From contig JAFXQO010000006.1 of assembly GCA_017527065.1 (NCBI GenBank), positions 1-46,261 on the forward strand: a stretch of 46,261 nucleotides of DNA, read 5' to 3'. Positions 32,943 to 39,549 of the stretch are shown here, piece by piece. The DNA is from Clostridia bacterium (GTDB lineage Bacteria; Bacillota; Clostridia; Christensenellales; Aristaeellaceae). The notes under the pieces are model-generated. The model made no database searches. It was given only the letters and a program-made list of their open reading frames with translations, and was not told where the DNA came from. The position numbers and the translations under genes were made by a program. Each line of letters opens with the position of its first letter. Within the stretch, counting starts at the first letter, position 1.

Positions 32943-33727
32943 TGCCTGCCCGCCTCGCCTGGCCTGCGCGCCATGACCGCCTCATGGGCCGCACGCTGCA
33001 AAACGACCAGTTCCTCCGGGCTGGGCGTCAGCTCCGGCTGATCTGGAAGGGAGGGCACAAAGGCGTTGCCCACAGCGCTGACGCCGGCCAGCGTTTCCAC
33101 CCAGACACAGCCGAGCAGGTAGCGGCCCTTCGTCAGGCTGGCGTGGAAGCCGTCGCGGTTGAGCGACTGGCCGCCATGGGCATAGTCGAAGAGCGGATGG
33201 CGGCGCGCGATCTGAAAGGCGTCGCCGCTGGGAATGACGCGCGCGCCGCCGATGTCCTGCGCCGCCCTGTCATAGGCCGCGCGAAGAAGTTCATACATCC
33301 GCGCCTGATCGCGGCCGTAGTCCGGGAAGGCGGGATGCGCGCTGTCGATTTCATAGGCCCAGGTCTCGTGGATCAGCTGCTCGGCCTGCGAGGCGTATCG
33401 TCTGACGTAGGCGGACAGCTCGTTGAGGTACGGCTGATACGTCTCGGGCAGGCCGGAAAAATGGCTGGCCTGCTGCATGGTCACATAGTCCCACGCCTCT
33501 TCCTCGAGCGCTTCCCGGATGGAGGCCGGCCGGTTTTCGCAGCCGGTTTTGGAATAATCGTAAGCCTTGGCGTCTTCCCGCGCGTTTTGCCAGTGCCGTT
33601 CCAAAGAACACCCGCCGATATACAGGTTGCCGATGGTTATTTCGGCCCCGGCGGCCTTGCCGATCTGATGCACAAAGGTGCGCGCGTCGTCGCTGAAGCT
33701 GTTTCCGATGGCGAGAACCCTGATCAC
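32939..33727 (-). CDS. SGNH/GDSL-type hydrolase (DUF4886 family)
   Basis: A 262-residue predicted esterase or carbohydrate deacylase. The block I nucleophile Ser is in GNSFSDDARTFVH near the N-terminus, WDYVTMQQAS carries a typical DUF4886 block, and the C-terminal DGFHAS holds the Asp-His pair. There is no signal peptide, so it acts in the cytoplasm. Start is GTG 33727, with GGGAGG nine bases upstream. It is followed by rluA with a 4-bp overlap, although the functions look unrelated. The substrate is unknown, perhaps acetylated sugars given the neighbouring sugar isomerase. Confidence 0.82.
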   Translation of the reverse strand: MIRVLAIGNSFSDDARTFVHQIGKAAGAEITIGNLYIGGCSLERHWQNAREDAKAYDYSKTGCENRPASIREALEEEAWDYVTMQQASHFSGLPETYQPYLNELSAYVRRYASQAEQLIHETWAYEIDSAHPAFPDYGRDQARMYELLRAAYDRAAQDIGGARVIPSGDAFQIARRHPLFDYAHGGQSLNRDGFHASLTKGRYLLGCVWVETLAGVSAVGNAFVPSLPDQPELTPSPEELVVLQRAAHEAVMARRPGEAGRQ

Positions 33728-33762
33728 GATGCCCTGCCTCCCCTGTTTTTCTCTTTTGCCAT

Positions 33763-33799
33763 GACAGGACAGGCCGCCTGCCGCGCGGCCTGTCCTGTC
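33763..33799. repeat. 15-bp perfect hairpin between isomerase and SGNH hydrolase genes
   Basis: GACAGGACAGGCCGC (33763-33777) and GCGGCCTGTCCTGTC (33785-33799) are perfect inverted copies with a 7-nt loop. No T-run follows on the minus strand (the direction of both flanking genes), so it is a processing or stabilising hairpin, or an atypical terminator. Confidence 0.8.
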
Positions 33800-33810
33800 G
33801 CAATTCTGTT

Positions 33811-34533
33811 TTACTTTTCTAGCGATTTGAGGTATTCGATGCAGATTCTGGCCTCGGTCATGCCATCCGGCTTGCAGGTTTCGCTCTCCACGACCATGGG
33901 AATGCCCATTTCGACGGCCTTCTTGTACACGTCGGCCACCGGCGCGGTGCCCATGCCCAGCGGCGTGCCGTTGCCGTCGGCGTCGCCGTCCTTGATGTGG
34001 ATGACGTGGATGCGATCCTTCAGGCGCTCCATCAGCTCCACCGGATGCTTCATGCCCACATAGGCCCAGTAGGTGTCGATCTCGATGTTCAGGTTGGTGC
34101 GGTAGACGATCTGGTCGTGGATCATGGAGCCGTCCTCATTGGGGCGGAACTCGTGCGCGTGGTTGTGGTAGCCGAAGCTGATGCCCTCGTCGGCCAGCCG
34201 GGGCTGGAACTCGTTCGCCATTTTGACGAAGGCGTCCAGCTTCTGCTGGTCTCTCAAATCAGCGCCGGGCACGATGATGTTCTTGTTTCCGATGATCTTA
34301 TGGTAGGCGACGGTTTCCTCAAAATGCTCGGCGACTTCCTGCCAGCCGGTATGCGTGCCGGATACGCGCAGGCCGTATTTGTCAAGCATGTCCCGAACCG
34401 CTTCGGCGCTGTGTCCGAAGAAACCCGCGAACTCGACGAACTTGTAGCCCAGCTGACTGACCTGGCGCAGCGCGCCGTCCAGATCGTCCTTTGTAAAATC
34501 GCGAACGCTGTACATCTGAATGCCGTATTCCAT
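33811..34533 (-). CDS. Sugar phosphate isomerase/epimerase (xylose isomerase-like TIM barrel)
   Basis: A 240-residue AP_endonuc_2-fold protein. Metal-binding motifs are visible: SGTHTGWQ, GYHNHAHEF, NIEIDTYWAYVGM (Glu and Asp), and HIKDGD. Such enzymes isomerise or epimerise sugars or inositol derivatives in the cytoplasm; the substrate is not clear. It has its own promoter (34584-34612), which lies within the truncated end of sigG, so it may have arrived there with the event that cut sigG. ATG 34533 follows AAAGGAG at a longish spacing. Confidence 0.87.
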   Translation of the reverse strand: MEYGIQMYSVRDFTKDDLDGALRQVSQLGYKFVEFAGFFGHSAEAVRDMLDKYGLRVSGTHTGWQEVAEHFEETVAYHKIIGNKNIIVPGADLRDQQKLDAFVKMANEFQPRLADEGISFGYHNHAHEFRPNEDGSMIHDQIVYRTNLNIEIDTYWAYVGMKHPVELMERLKDRIHVIHIKDGDADGNGTPLGMGTAPVADVYKKAVEMGIPMVVESETCKPDGMTEARICIEYLKSLEK

Positions 34534-34583
34534 AAAAGGTGCCGCTCCTTTCCCTGTCCCCTGGTAATAAAACTTCCATTTCC

Positions 34584-34612
34584 ATCTTATATCACAGGGC
34601 TTGTTTTGTCAA
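34584..34612 (-). promoter_or_regulatory. Promoter of the sugar isomerase gene, inside the sigG remnant
   Basis: Minus strand TTGACA (34612-34607), 17 bp, TAAGAT (34589-34584); an overlapping TATAAG at 15 bp is the alternative -10. It lies in the non-homologous tail of the sigG frame. Confidence 0.7.
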
Positions 34613-34933
34613 TGCCATTTCTGGTTTTCGCCAAACGCCCGTCATTGGCACGGCATACGTCGAAAAACGGACGTTTTGGGAGAGATCGAAGTGGTCGATG
34701 GATTTGATCAGGCCGATGCAGCCGATTTGGAAGAGATCGTCCACGCTGTCGCCCCGCCCCTGGAAGCGCTGAATGATGCTCAGGACCAGGCGGAGGTTTC
34801 CATAGATGAAATCCTGGCGGGCCTGCCTGTCCCCCTGCTTGATTTTTTCGAGCATCGACCGCATTTCCTCGTTTTTCAGCGTGGGCAGCGCGCTGGTATT
34901 GATTCCGCACAGCTCTACTTTATTGAGCGCCAT
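34592..34933 (-). pseudogene. sigG: Truncated sporulation sigma factor SigG
   Basis: A 113-codon frame. Residues 1-97 are a clear SigG N-terminus: MALNKVELCGINTSALPTLK, NGNLRLVLSIIQRF-like region 2.1 (here YGNLRLVLSIIQRF), DDLFQIGCIGLIKSIDHFDL (region 2.2) and RFSTYAVPM. Full SigG is about 257 residues and continues IIGEIRRYLRD at this point; here the frame turns to TGVWRKPEMALTKQAL and stops. DNA-binding regions 2.3-2.4, 3 and 4 are all absent, so it cannot work as a sigma factor. It has a good AGGAGGT ribosome binding site and a near-consensus SigF promoter. The break is near 34642. It is a real deletion or insertion junction, or an assembly join. Confidence 0.9.
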
Positions 34934-34957
34934 GGGCGGCATCACCTCCTGTTTCAG

Positions 34958-34987
34958 AAGTATTGCCCCGCCCGAAAAGCCCTATAC
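34958..34987 (-). promoter_or_regulatory. SigF-type forespore promoter of sigG
   Basis: Minus strand GTATA (34987-34983), 15 bp, GGCAATACTT (34967-34958). The -10 matches the SigF consensus GGNRANAMTW at every position and the spacing is right. sigG is a known SigF-regulon gene, so the site fits its biology. Confidence 0.75.
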
Positions 34988-34993
34988 CCCGCA

Positions 34994-35707
34994 TCAGGCC
35001 ATTTTTTCCATGTCGGCGTGGAGCTGGCTGATGATGCGTTTCTCCAGGCGCGATATATACGACTGCGAAATGCCCATCATATCGGCGACCTCTTTCTGCG
35101 TGTACTCCCGGCCGTCAACCAGGCCGTATCTCAGGCTGATGATGTGCTTCTCCCGTTCGCCCAGATGGGAAATGGCCAGGTGCAGCATCTGCTTTTCCAC
35201 GTCGGCGTCCAGCTGCTTGGACACAAGGTCGGGCTCCGTGCCGAGGATGTCGGAGAGCAGGAGCTCGTTCCCGTCCCAGTCCGTGTTGAGCGGCTCGTCC
35301 AGCGACACCTCCAGGCGAAGGCGGCTGTTGCGCCGGAGCACCATGAGGATTTCATTTTCGATACAGCGGGAGGCGTAGGTCGCCAGCTTGATTTTCTTGG
35401 CGGGATCGAAGGAGTTGACCGCTTTGATGAGGCCGATCGTTCCGATGGAGATCAGATCCTCTATGCCGATTCCCGTGTTTTCAAATTTCCGCGCGATATA
35501 AACCACGAGGCGCAGATTCCTTTCGATCAAGGTGTTTCTCACGGCGTTTTCATTGGTCTTCATCTGTTCCATCAGCTCGATCTCCTCTTGTTTGCTGAGC
35601 GGAGGCGGCAATGTGTCGCTCCCGCCGATGTACAGTACGCTCCGCTTTTTGACCCGCGCCAGCATGTCGATGACAGTTTGGCGCACCTTTCCCCTGGCCC
35701 CTCTCAA
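34994..35707 (-). CDS. sigE: RNA polymerase sporulation sigma factor SigE (pro-form)
   Basis: A 237-residue early mother-cell sigma factor, made as inactive pro-SigE and activated by SpoIIGA cleavage. TTG 35707 is chosen as start: GGGGAGG lies nine bases before it, and it gives a ~26-residue basic/hydrophobic pro-sequence before [17 protein letters not shown], matching Bacillus SigE (239 aa). A GTG at 35686 is the alternative. Regions 2 ([53 protein letters not shown]), 3 and 4 ([20 protein letters not shown]-type motif) are intact. The order spoIIGA-sigE-sigG is the classic one. Confidence 0.95.
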   Translation of the reverse strand: MRGARGKVRQTVIDMLARVKKRSVLYIGGSDTLPPPLSKQEEIELMEQMKTNENAVRNTLIERNLRLVVYIARKFENTGIGIEDLISIGTIGLIKAVNSFDPAKKIKLATYASRCIENEILMVLRRNSRLRLEVSLDEPLNTDWDGNELLLSDILGTEPDLVSKQLDADVEKQMLHLAISHLGEREKHIISLRYGLVDGREYTQKEVADMMGISQSYISRLEKRIISQLHADMEKMA

Positions 35708-35730
35708 CCGGCTTCGCCTCCCCTTCCCCG

Positions 35731-36522
35731 TTATATGTCGGCCGTTTCCTCCGCCGCGCAGCAGGCCGGAGCCAGCGCCTGGGAGCCGCCGGGCAGGCGG
35801 CCGCAGTATACGCCGACCCACATGGCCGGCGCGTCGACCCAGCGGCCCCGTCGGAGGCGCTTCACCGCTTTCGGCCTGAAACAGCGCATCCGCCCGCCGC
35901 CGCCCAACGCGTGATAGCACACGATCCGGAAACCCGGCGGCAGAGGCGTCCTTTCGTTCTCAGAGAGCTGTGCGGCGTCCAGCGCGCCCCGTAGGCTGTC
36001 GGCGCACACGATCAGCACCGGCTGGCCGCTGAAAGGCTCCCGGAGCTGATTGCCCGTGTCGATAAGGGCCGGGAATTCCGCCGTGCCCATGCCGGTGGCG
36101 ACGCGCATCCGCACGGTCGGCTCAGGCACGCGCAAGACGGGCCGCATGAACCACAGCGCCGCGAAGAAAGGCGTCATCAAAAGCGGCGCGCGCGCCATGC
36201 CCCGAACCGGCAGGCGCGGCTGCAGGAGCGTCATGCAGCCTGCGAAGGCCGCGCTGAGCAGCGCGCACCAGCCGACGCCCTTCAGCCAGACGGCGCGACC
36301 GGACCAGCCGAGCGCGACGAAGACGGAAAGCGGCAGGACCGCCAGCGCGAGATCGCGGCTGTAGCCCTTCGCCTGAATCAGCGCCGAAGCGAAGGCGCTC
36401 ATCAGCGCTGCCACCGCCACGCGCCACGGACGCCAGCCGCCGACCACACGGGCTGTCAGCGCCAGCAGCGCGGCCGATACGGTGAAATCGATAAGGAGAT
36501 AGACTTCCAGGTTGAGTCGCAT
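35731..36522 (-). CDS. spoIIGA: Sigma-E processing peptidase SpoIIGA
   Basis: A 263-residue membrane aspartic protease that removes the SigE pro-sequence once the forespore signals. Residues 1-~130 form about five membrane segments. The cytoplasmic C-terminal domain has the protease motif [20 protein letters not shown] with catalytic Asp155 (Asp183 in Bacillus). ATG 36522 has GGAGGT five bases upstream. It is somewhat shorter than the ~300-residue norm but nothing essential seems missing. sigE follows after 23 bp. The upstream region carries tandem Spo0A-like boxes. Confidence 0.93.
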   Translation of the reverse strand: MRLNLEVYLLIDFTVSAALLALTARVVGGWRPWRVAVAALMSAFASALIQAKGYSRDLALAVLPLSVFVALGWSGRAVWLKGVGWCALLSAAFAGCMTLLQPRLPVRGMARAPLLMTPFFAALWFMRPVLRVPEPTVRMRVATGMGTAEFPALIDTGNQLREPFSGQPVLIVCADSLRGALDAAQLSENERTPLPPGFRIVCYHALGGGGRMRCFRPKAVKRLRRGRWVDAPAMWVGVYCGRLPGGSQALAPACCAAEETADI

Positions 36523-36599
36523 CGGCCACCTCCGTTTCACGCAAACGATTATACGCCGGCCGCCGGCAAGGATGTGTCGTATTTTCCTGTGGAGTTTGT

Positions 36600-36611
36600 T
36601 GACAATTGTCA
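36600..36611. repeat. 12-bp perfect palindrome upstream of spoIIGA
   Basis: TGACAATTGTCA, in the spoIIGA leader between the candidate Spo0A promoter and the gene. Possible operator or chance. Confidence 0.5.
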
Positions 36612-36644
36612 TATCGAAATGCCGAATATACACGCATTATGTCC

Positions 36645-36690
36645 ATTATATTCCCGGTGTTTTTTATAAACAGCGACAAAAAGCGACAAA
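36645..36690 (-). promoter_or_regulatory. Candidate Spo0A-dependent promoter of spoIIGA-sigE
   Basis: On the minus strand two TTTGTCGC boxes (36690-36683 and 36680-36673) lie exactly 10 bp apart; each matches 7 of 8 bases of the 0A box TTTGTCGA. The second overlaps the -35 position, 22 bp upstream of TATAAT (36650-36645). Tandem 0A boxes over the -35 and a long spacer are the architecture of the Bacillus spoIIG promoter. A second TATAAT at 36553-36548 is closer to the gene. Confidence 0.65.
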
Positions 36691-36733
36691 TCCTGTCCCC
36701 TGCAAAATTAGCACGCCTTTAGCCAATATGGGG

Positions 36734-36762
36734 TTGACACATTTAAATAGGTAGAGTACAAT
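36734..36762 (+). promoter_or_regulatory. Promoter of the Mrp/Mbh-type operon
   Basis: TTGACA (36734-36739), 17 bp, TACAAT (36757-36762), 29 bp before the first start codon. Confidence 0.9.
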
Positions 36763-36791
36763 ACATTCCCGAAATTGGAGGGAAGCGGATC

Positions 36792-37268
36792 ATGCTGATC
36801 GTATATCTGATTCTGTGGTTTATTTTCAATGAGCGCGTCACCGCCGAACTGGCCGTCGTCGGCCTGATCGTGTGCCTGCTTGTGGATCTGTTCTCATGGA
36901 AAATCCTGGGCAGGGCGCGCAAAAAGCCAATGAAAACGTATCTGCGCCTGCTCGCCGGCGGCGCGCACTACGGCTGGATCCTGCTTTTGGAGATTTTCCG
37001 CTGCAACCTGGCGGTCATCCGGCTCATCCTTTCCCCGAGCCTCGAGGTCGAGCCGGAGCTTCACACTTTTCAGACGAAGCTCAGGACGGATACCGCCCGC
37101 GTGGCGCTGGCCAACTCCATCACGCTCACGCCGGGCACCATCACATGCGGCCTTGAGGGCGACAAATTCGTGGTCCACGCGCTGGACTCCACGCTGGGGG
37201 CCGGCGTGAACGACAGCGACTTTGAAAAGCGACTGCTTGAACTGGAGGAAATCGCCGATGACGCTTGA
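36792..37268 (+). CDS. mrpE: Na+/H+ antiporter subunit E (MrpE/MnhE/MbhA)
   Basis: A 158-residue MNHE-family subunit: two or three N-terminal membrane segments (MLIVYLILWFIFNERVTAEL) and a cytoplasmic ferredoxin-like C-terminal part with the family core TKLRTDTARVALANSITLTP-like block (here QTKLRTDTARVALANSITLT) and PGTITCGLEGD. In Mrp antiporters it is a membrane-embedded accessory subunit needed for ion exchange; the Mbh equivalent is MbhA. GGAGGG precedes ATG 36792. First gene of the operon; it overlaps mrpF by 11 bp. Confidence 0.95.
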   Translation: MLIVYLILWFIFNERVTAELAVVGLIVCLLVDLFSWKILGRARKKPMKTYLRLLAGGAHYGWILLLEIFRCNLAVIRLILSPSLEVEPELHTFQTKLRTDTARVALANSITLTPGTITCGLEGDKFVVHALDSTLGAGVNDSDFEKRLLELEEIADDA

Positions 37269-37578
37269 CAGAGCCTATGAGCTATTCTTCGACGTTGTGC
37301 TCGGCATCCAGGGAATCGTGCTCTTTCTCTGCCTGATTCGCAGCATCATCGGGCCGAGCGTGCCGGACCGCATCGTGGCGGTCAACATGGTCGGCACGAA
37401 CACCATCGCCATCATCGCGGTGCTGGCCGTCCGGCTGGGAGAGAGCTACCTGGCCGACATCGGCCTGATTTACGCCATGGTCAGCTTCCTGGCCGTCGTC
37501 CTGCTGACGAAGGTCTTCATGGGCGCGTATATCGAAAAGAAAATACGCGAGCGGGAAAAGGAGGCGGAAAAAACGTGA
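37258..37578 (+). CDS. mrpF: Antiporter subunit F (MrpF/MnhF/MbhB)
   Basis: A 106-residue three-helix membrane subunit. The hallmark GPSVPDRIVAVNMVGTNTIA lies at the end of helix 1, then LADIGLIYAMVSFLAVV, and a charged tail. The start ATG 37258 has GGAGGAAA just before it and lies inside mrpE; earlier in-frame starts are not supported. The stop overlaps the GTG start of mrpG by four bases. It is part of the small-subunit cluster around the proton/sodium half-channels. Confidence 0.94.
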   Translation: MTLDRAYELFFDVVLGIQGIVLFLCLIRSIIGPSVPDRIVAVNMVGTNTIAIIAVLAVRLGESYLADIGLIYAMVSFLAVVLLTKVFMGAYIEKKIREREKEAEKT

Positions 37579-37898
37579 TCGCATGGATTCAGTTTATCGT
37601 AGGCGCGCTCCTCATTTCAGTGGGTGTGGTCGTCCTGGCGCTGTCCGTGTTCGGCGTCTACCGCTTCAACTACGTTCTCAACCGCATGCACGCCGCCGCC
37701 ATGGGCGACACGCTGGGTATCCTGATGGTGCTGGGCGGGCTGATCGTGATGAGCGGATTTACCGCCGTCTCCTTCAAGCTCCTGCTCACCATCGTCATGC
37801 TCTGGCTTACCAGCCCGGTCTCCAGCCACCTGATCGGACGGCTGGAGATTCATACCAACGAGAAGCTCGACAGGCATCTCAAAGAGGTGAAGCACTGA
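37575..37898 (+). CDS. mrpG: Antiporter subunit G (MrpG/MnhG/MbhC)
   Basis: A 107-residue subunit with three membrane helices. Family features are LSVFGVYRFNYVLNRMHAAA, GDTLGILMVLGG and the third helix FKLLLTIVMLWLTSPVSSHL. The start is GTG at 37575, overlapping the mrpF stop (GTGA) with GGAGG upstream. The order E-F-G followed by MbhD, MbhE-MnhB, C and D is that of Mbh hydrogenase-type membrane arms rather than the A-B-C-D-E-F-G order of Bacillus Mrp. Confidence 0.94.
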   Translation: MIAWIQFIVGALLISVGVVVLALSVFGVYRFNYVLNRMHAAAMGDTLGILMVLGGLIVMSGFTAVSFKLLLTIVMLWLTSPVSSHLIGRLEIHTNEKLDRHLKEVKH

Positions 37899-37899
37899 T

Positions 37900-38166
37900 A
37901 TGAGTTTTTTAAGCATCGCGCTGCTCGTGTTTATCCTGGTCTGCGCGCTGGCCGTGTGCCTCACGCGGAACCTGCTCGTGTCCATCATCATCCTCATGTC
38001 TCAGGGACTGGCCATGTCCGTGATATGGATCCTGCTGGAATCGCCGGATCTGGCGATCACGGAGGCGGCTGTCGGCGCGGGTGTCACGAGCCTTTTGTTC
38101 TTCGTGACGCTCAAGAAAATCCACGCGATAGAAGGAGATGCGCCCGATGGCAAGACTGAAGAGTAA
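37900..38166 (+). CDS. MbhD-like antiporter subunit (MrpA C-terminal piece, DUF4040)
   Basis: An 88-residue three-helix subunit of the MbhD/DUF4040 family (PF13244), equal to the helix block found near the end of long MrpA proteins. The conserved ESPDLAITEAAVGAGVTSLLFF segment contains acidic and polar residues used in the ion path; its first 20 residues ESPDLAITEAAVGAGVTSLL are the family signature. The start is ATG 37900, 11 bases after AGAGGTG. It overlaps the next gene by 20 bp, so translation is coupled. Confidence 0.9.
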   Translation: MSFLSIALLVFILVCALAVCLTRNLLVSIIILMSQGLAMSVIWILLESPDLAITEAAVGAGVTSLLFFVTLKKIHAIEGDAPDGKTEE

Positions 38167-39169
38167 TTACGAATCCAGCGCCTGGGCGCGCTTCCTCAGG
38201 TGGATGAAAAACGGCAGCGGCCGCATGGAGCGCGATATGGTTCGTTCTCTTGAGGCGGAGGCGCTGCCCAACGGACGCAGCGAAGAACGGCAGCAGGCCA
38301 TTGACAGCGCGCGCGAGGAAAGAGAAAAGCGCGACCGCGACAACGAACGCGCCATACTGGATAAACTGCAGTCCTGGTCGGCCCGCCGCGGCTCGCGCCT
38401 CGTGCGCTATGCCTATCGCTTCGCCGCCGTGGCGATCTGCCTGGCGGTCATCTACGTTTTGCTCATCGCGGTGAGCGAGGAGCCGATGTTCGGCCAGGCG
38501 GACAATCCCGTCAACAACGAAGTTTCCGCGCGCTATATCGAAAAGGGCGTCCAGGAGACCGGCGCGGTCAACATCGTCGGCGGCATGATCCTCGATTACC
38601 GCGCCTTCGACACGCTCGGCGAGAGCCATGTGCTGTTTATCGCGGCCTGCTCGGTGCTGCTGCTGCTGCGCATGAACCTGGATAAAAACGGCCGCCCCAC
38701 CCGCGAAAAGCTGGACGCCGAGGCGGACGACCGCAAATACGAGCCGCATAACGACGTGATCCTGCAGAAGGTCTCCAACCTGATTGTGCCGTGCCTGCTG
38801 CTGTTCGGCATCTATGTGGTGCTCAACGGCCACCTCTCGGCGGGCGGCGGCTTTTCCGGCGGCGCAATCATGGGTGCGGCGCTCATCCTCTACGTCAACG
38901 CCCACGGCCTCACCAAAGCCGGAAAGCACAAGCTGTTCGGGGCGACGGTGTTCAAATACGTCACCTTCTGCGCGCTGGCGTTCTACGCGCTGGCGAAGAG
39001 CTATTCCTTCTTCATGGGGGCCAATCACCTGGACAGCCACATTCCCCTCGGCACGCCCGGCAACCTCCTCTCCGCGGGCCTCATCCTGCCGCTGAACATC
39101 GCGGTGGGCGCGGTCGTGGCCTGGACGATGTACAGCTTCTACACGCTCTTCCGGAAAGGAGATTTTTAA
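38147..39169 (+). CDS. MbhE-MnhB fusion antiporter subunit with charged N-terminal extension
   Basis: 340 residues. Residues 1-~90 are a highly charged, mostly helical cytoplasmic extension (for example REEREKRDRDNERAILDKLQ). Residues ~93-185 match MbhE (GAVNIVGGMILDYRAFDTLG then a membrane helix). Residues ~215-335 match MnhB/MbhF (VLNGHLSAGGGFSGGAIMGA and four helices). In Pyrococcus MBH these are separate genes; MnhB fusions to MbhE occur in some bacteria. ATG 38147 is used because AAGGAG is correctly spaced for it and not for the ATG at 38138. The N-terminal extension has no family I recognise. Confidence 0.88.
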   Translation: MARLKSNYESSAWARFLRWMKNGSGRMERDMVRSLEAEALPNGRSEERQQAIDSAREEREKRDRDNERAILDKLQSWSARRGSRLVRYAYRFAAVAICLAVIYVLLIAVSEEPMFGQADNPVNNEVSARYIEKGVQETGAVNIVGGMILDYRAFDTLGESHVLFIAACSVLLLLRMNLDKNGRPTREKLDAEADDRKYEPHNDVILQKVSNLIVPCLLLFGIYVVLNGHLSAGGGFSGGAIMGAALILYVNAHGLTKAGKHKLFGATVFKYVTFCALAFYALAKSYSFFMGANHLDSHIPLGTPGNLLSAGLILPLNIAVGAVVAWTMYSFYTLFRKGDF

Positions 39170-39173
39170 AGCG

Positions 39174-39548
39174 ATGCTTGAAAAACTGCTTCAGTCGCCC
39201 TTTGAAGCGGCTGCGATCATTCTCTTCGGCATCGGCTTTACGTCCCTGATGCTCCAGAAGAACATGATCAAGAAGATTATCGGCTTCAACATGATGGACT
39301 CGGCCATCTACCTGTTCCTCGCCGCGAAGGGTTACATCGAGGGACGAAAAGCCCCGATCGTCGTAAACGGCGTGACGAGCGTCGAAGCCTATATCAATCC
39401 CATCCCCAGCGGCCTCGTGCTCACGGGCATCGTGGTGTCGGTCAGCGTGACGTCGCTCATGCTGGCGCTGACCGTGCGCCTGTACCGTCGCTATCACACG
39501 CTGGACATCGACGAGATCATTGCGTTGGTTCGGAAGGAGGAAAGCTGA
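39174..39548 (+). CDS. mrpC: Antiporter subunit C (MrpC/MnhC/MbhG, NuoK-like)
   Basis: A 124-residue NuoK-like subunit with three helices. Conserved FGIGFTSLMLQKNMIKKIIG, FNMMDSAIYLFLA and SGLVLTGIVVSVSVTSLMLA are present. It forms part of the proton path between the B subunit and the large antiporter modules. AAGGAG lies somewhat far upstream of ATG 39174, but the next gene follows after 1 bp, consistent with a tightly packed operon. Confidence 0.94.
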   Translation: MLEKLLQSPFEAAAIILFGIGFTSLMLQKNMIKKIIGFNMMDSAIYLFLAAKGYIEGRKAPIVVNGVTSVEAYINPIPSGLVLTGIVVSVSVTSLMLALTVRLYRRYHTLDIDEIIALVRKEES

Positions 39549-39549
39549 C

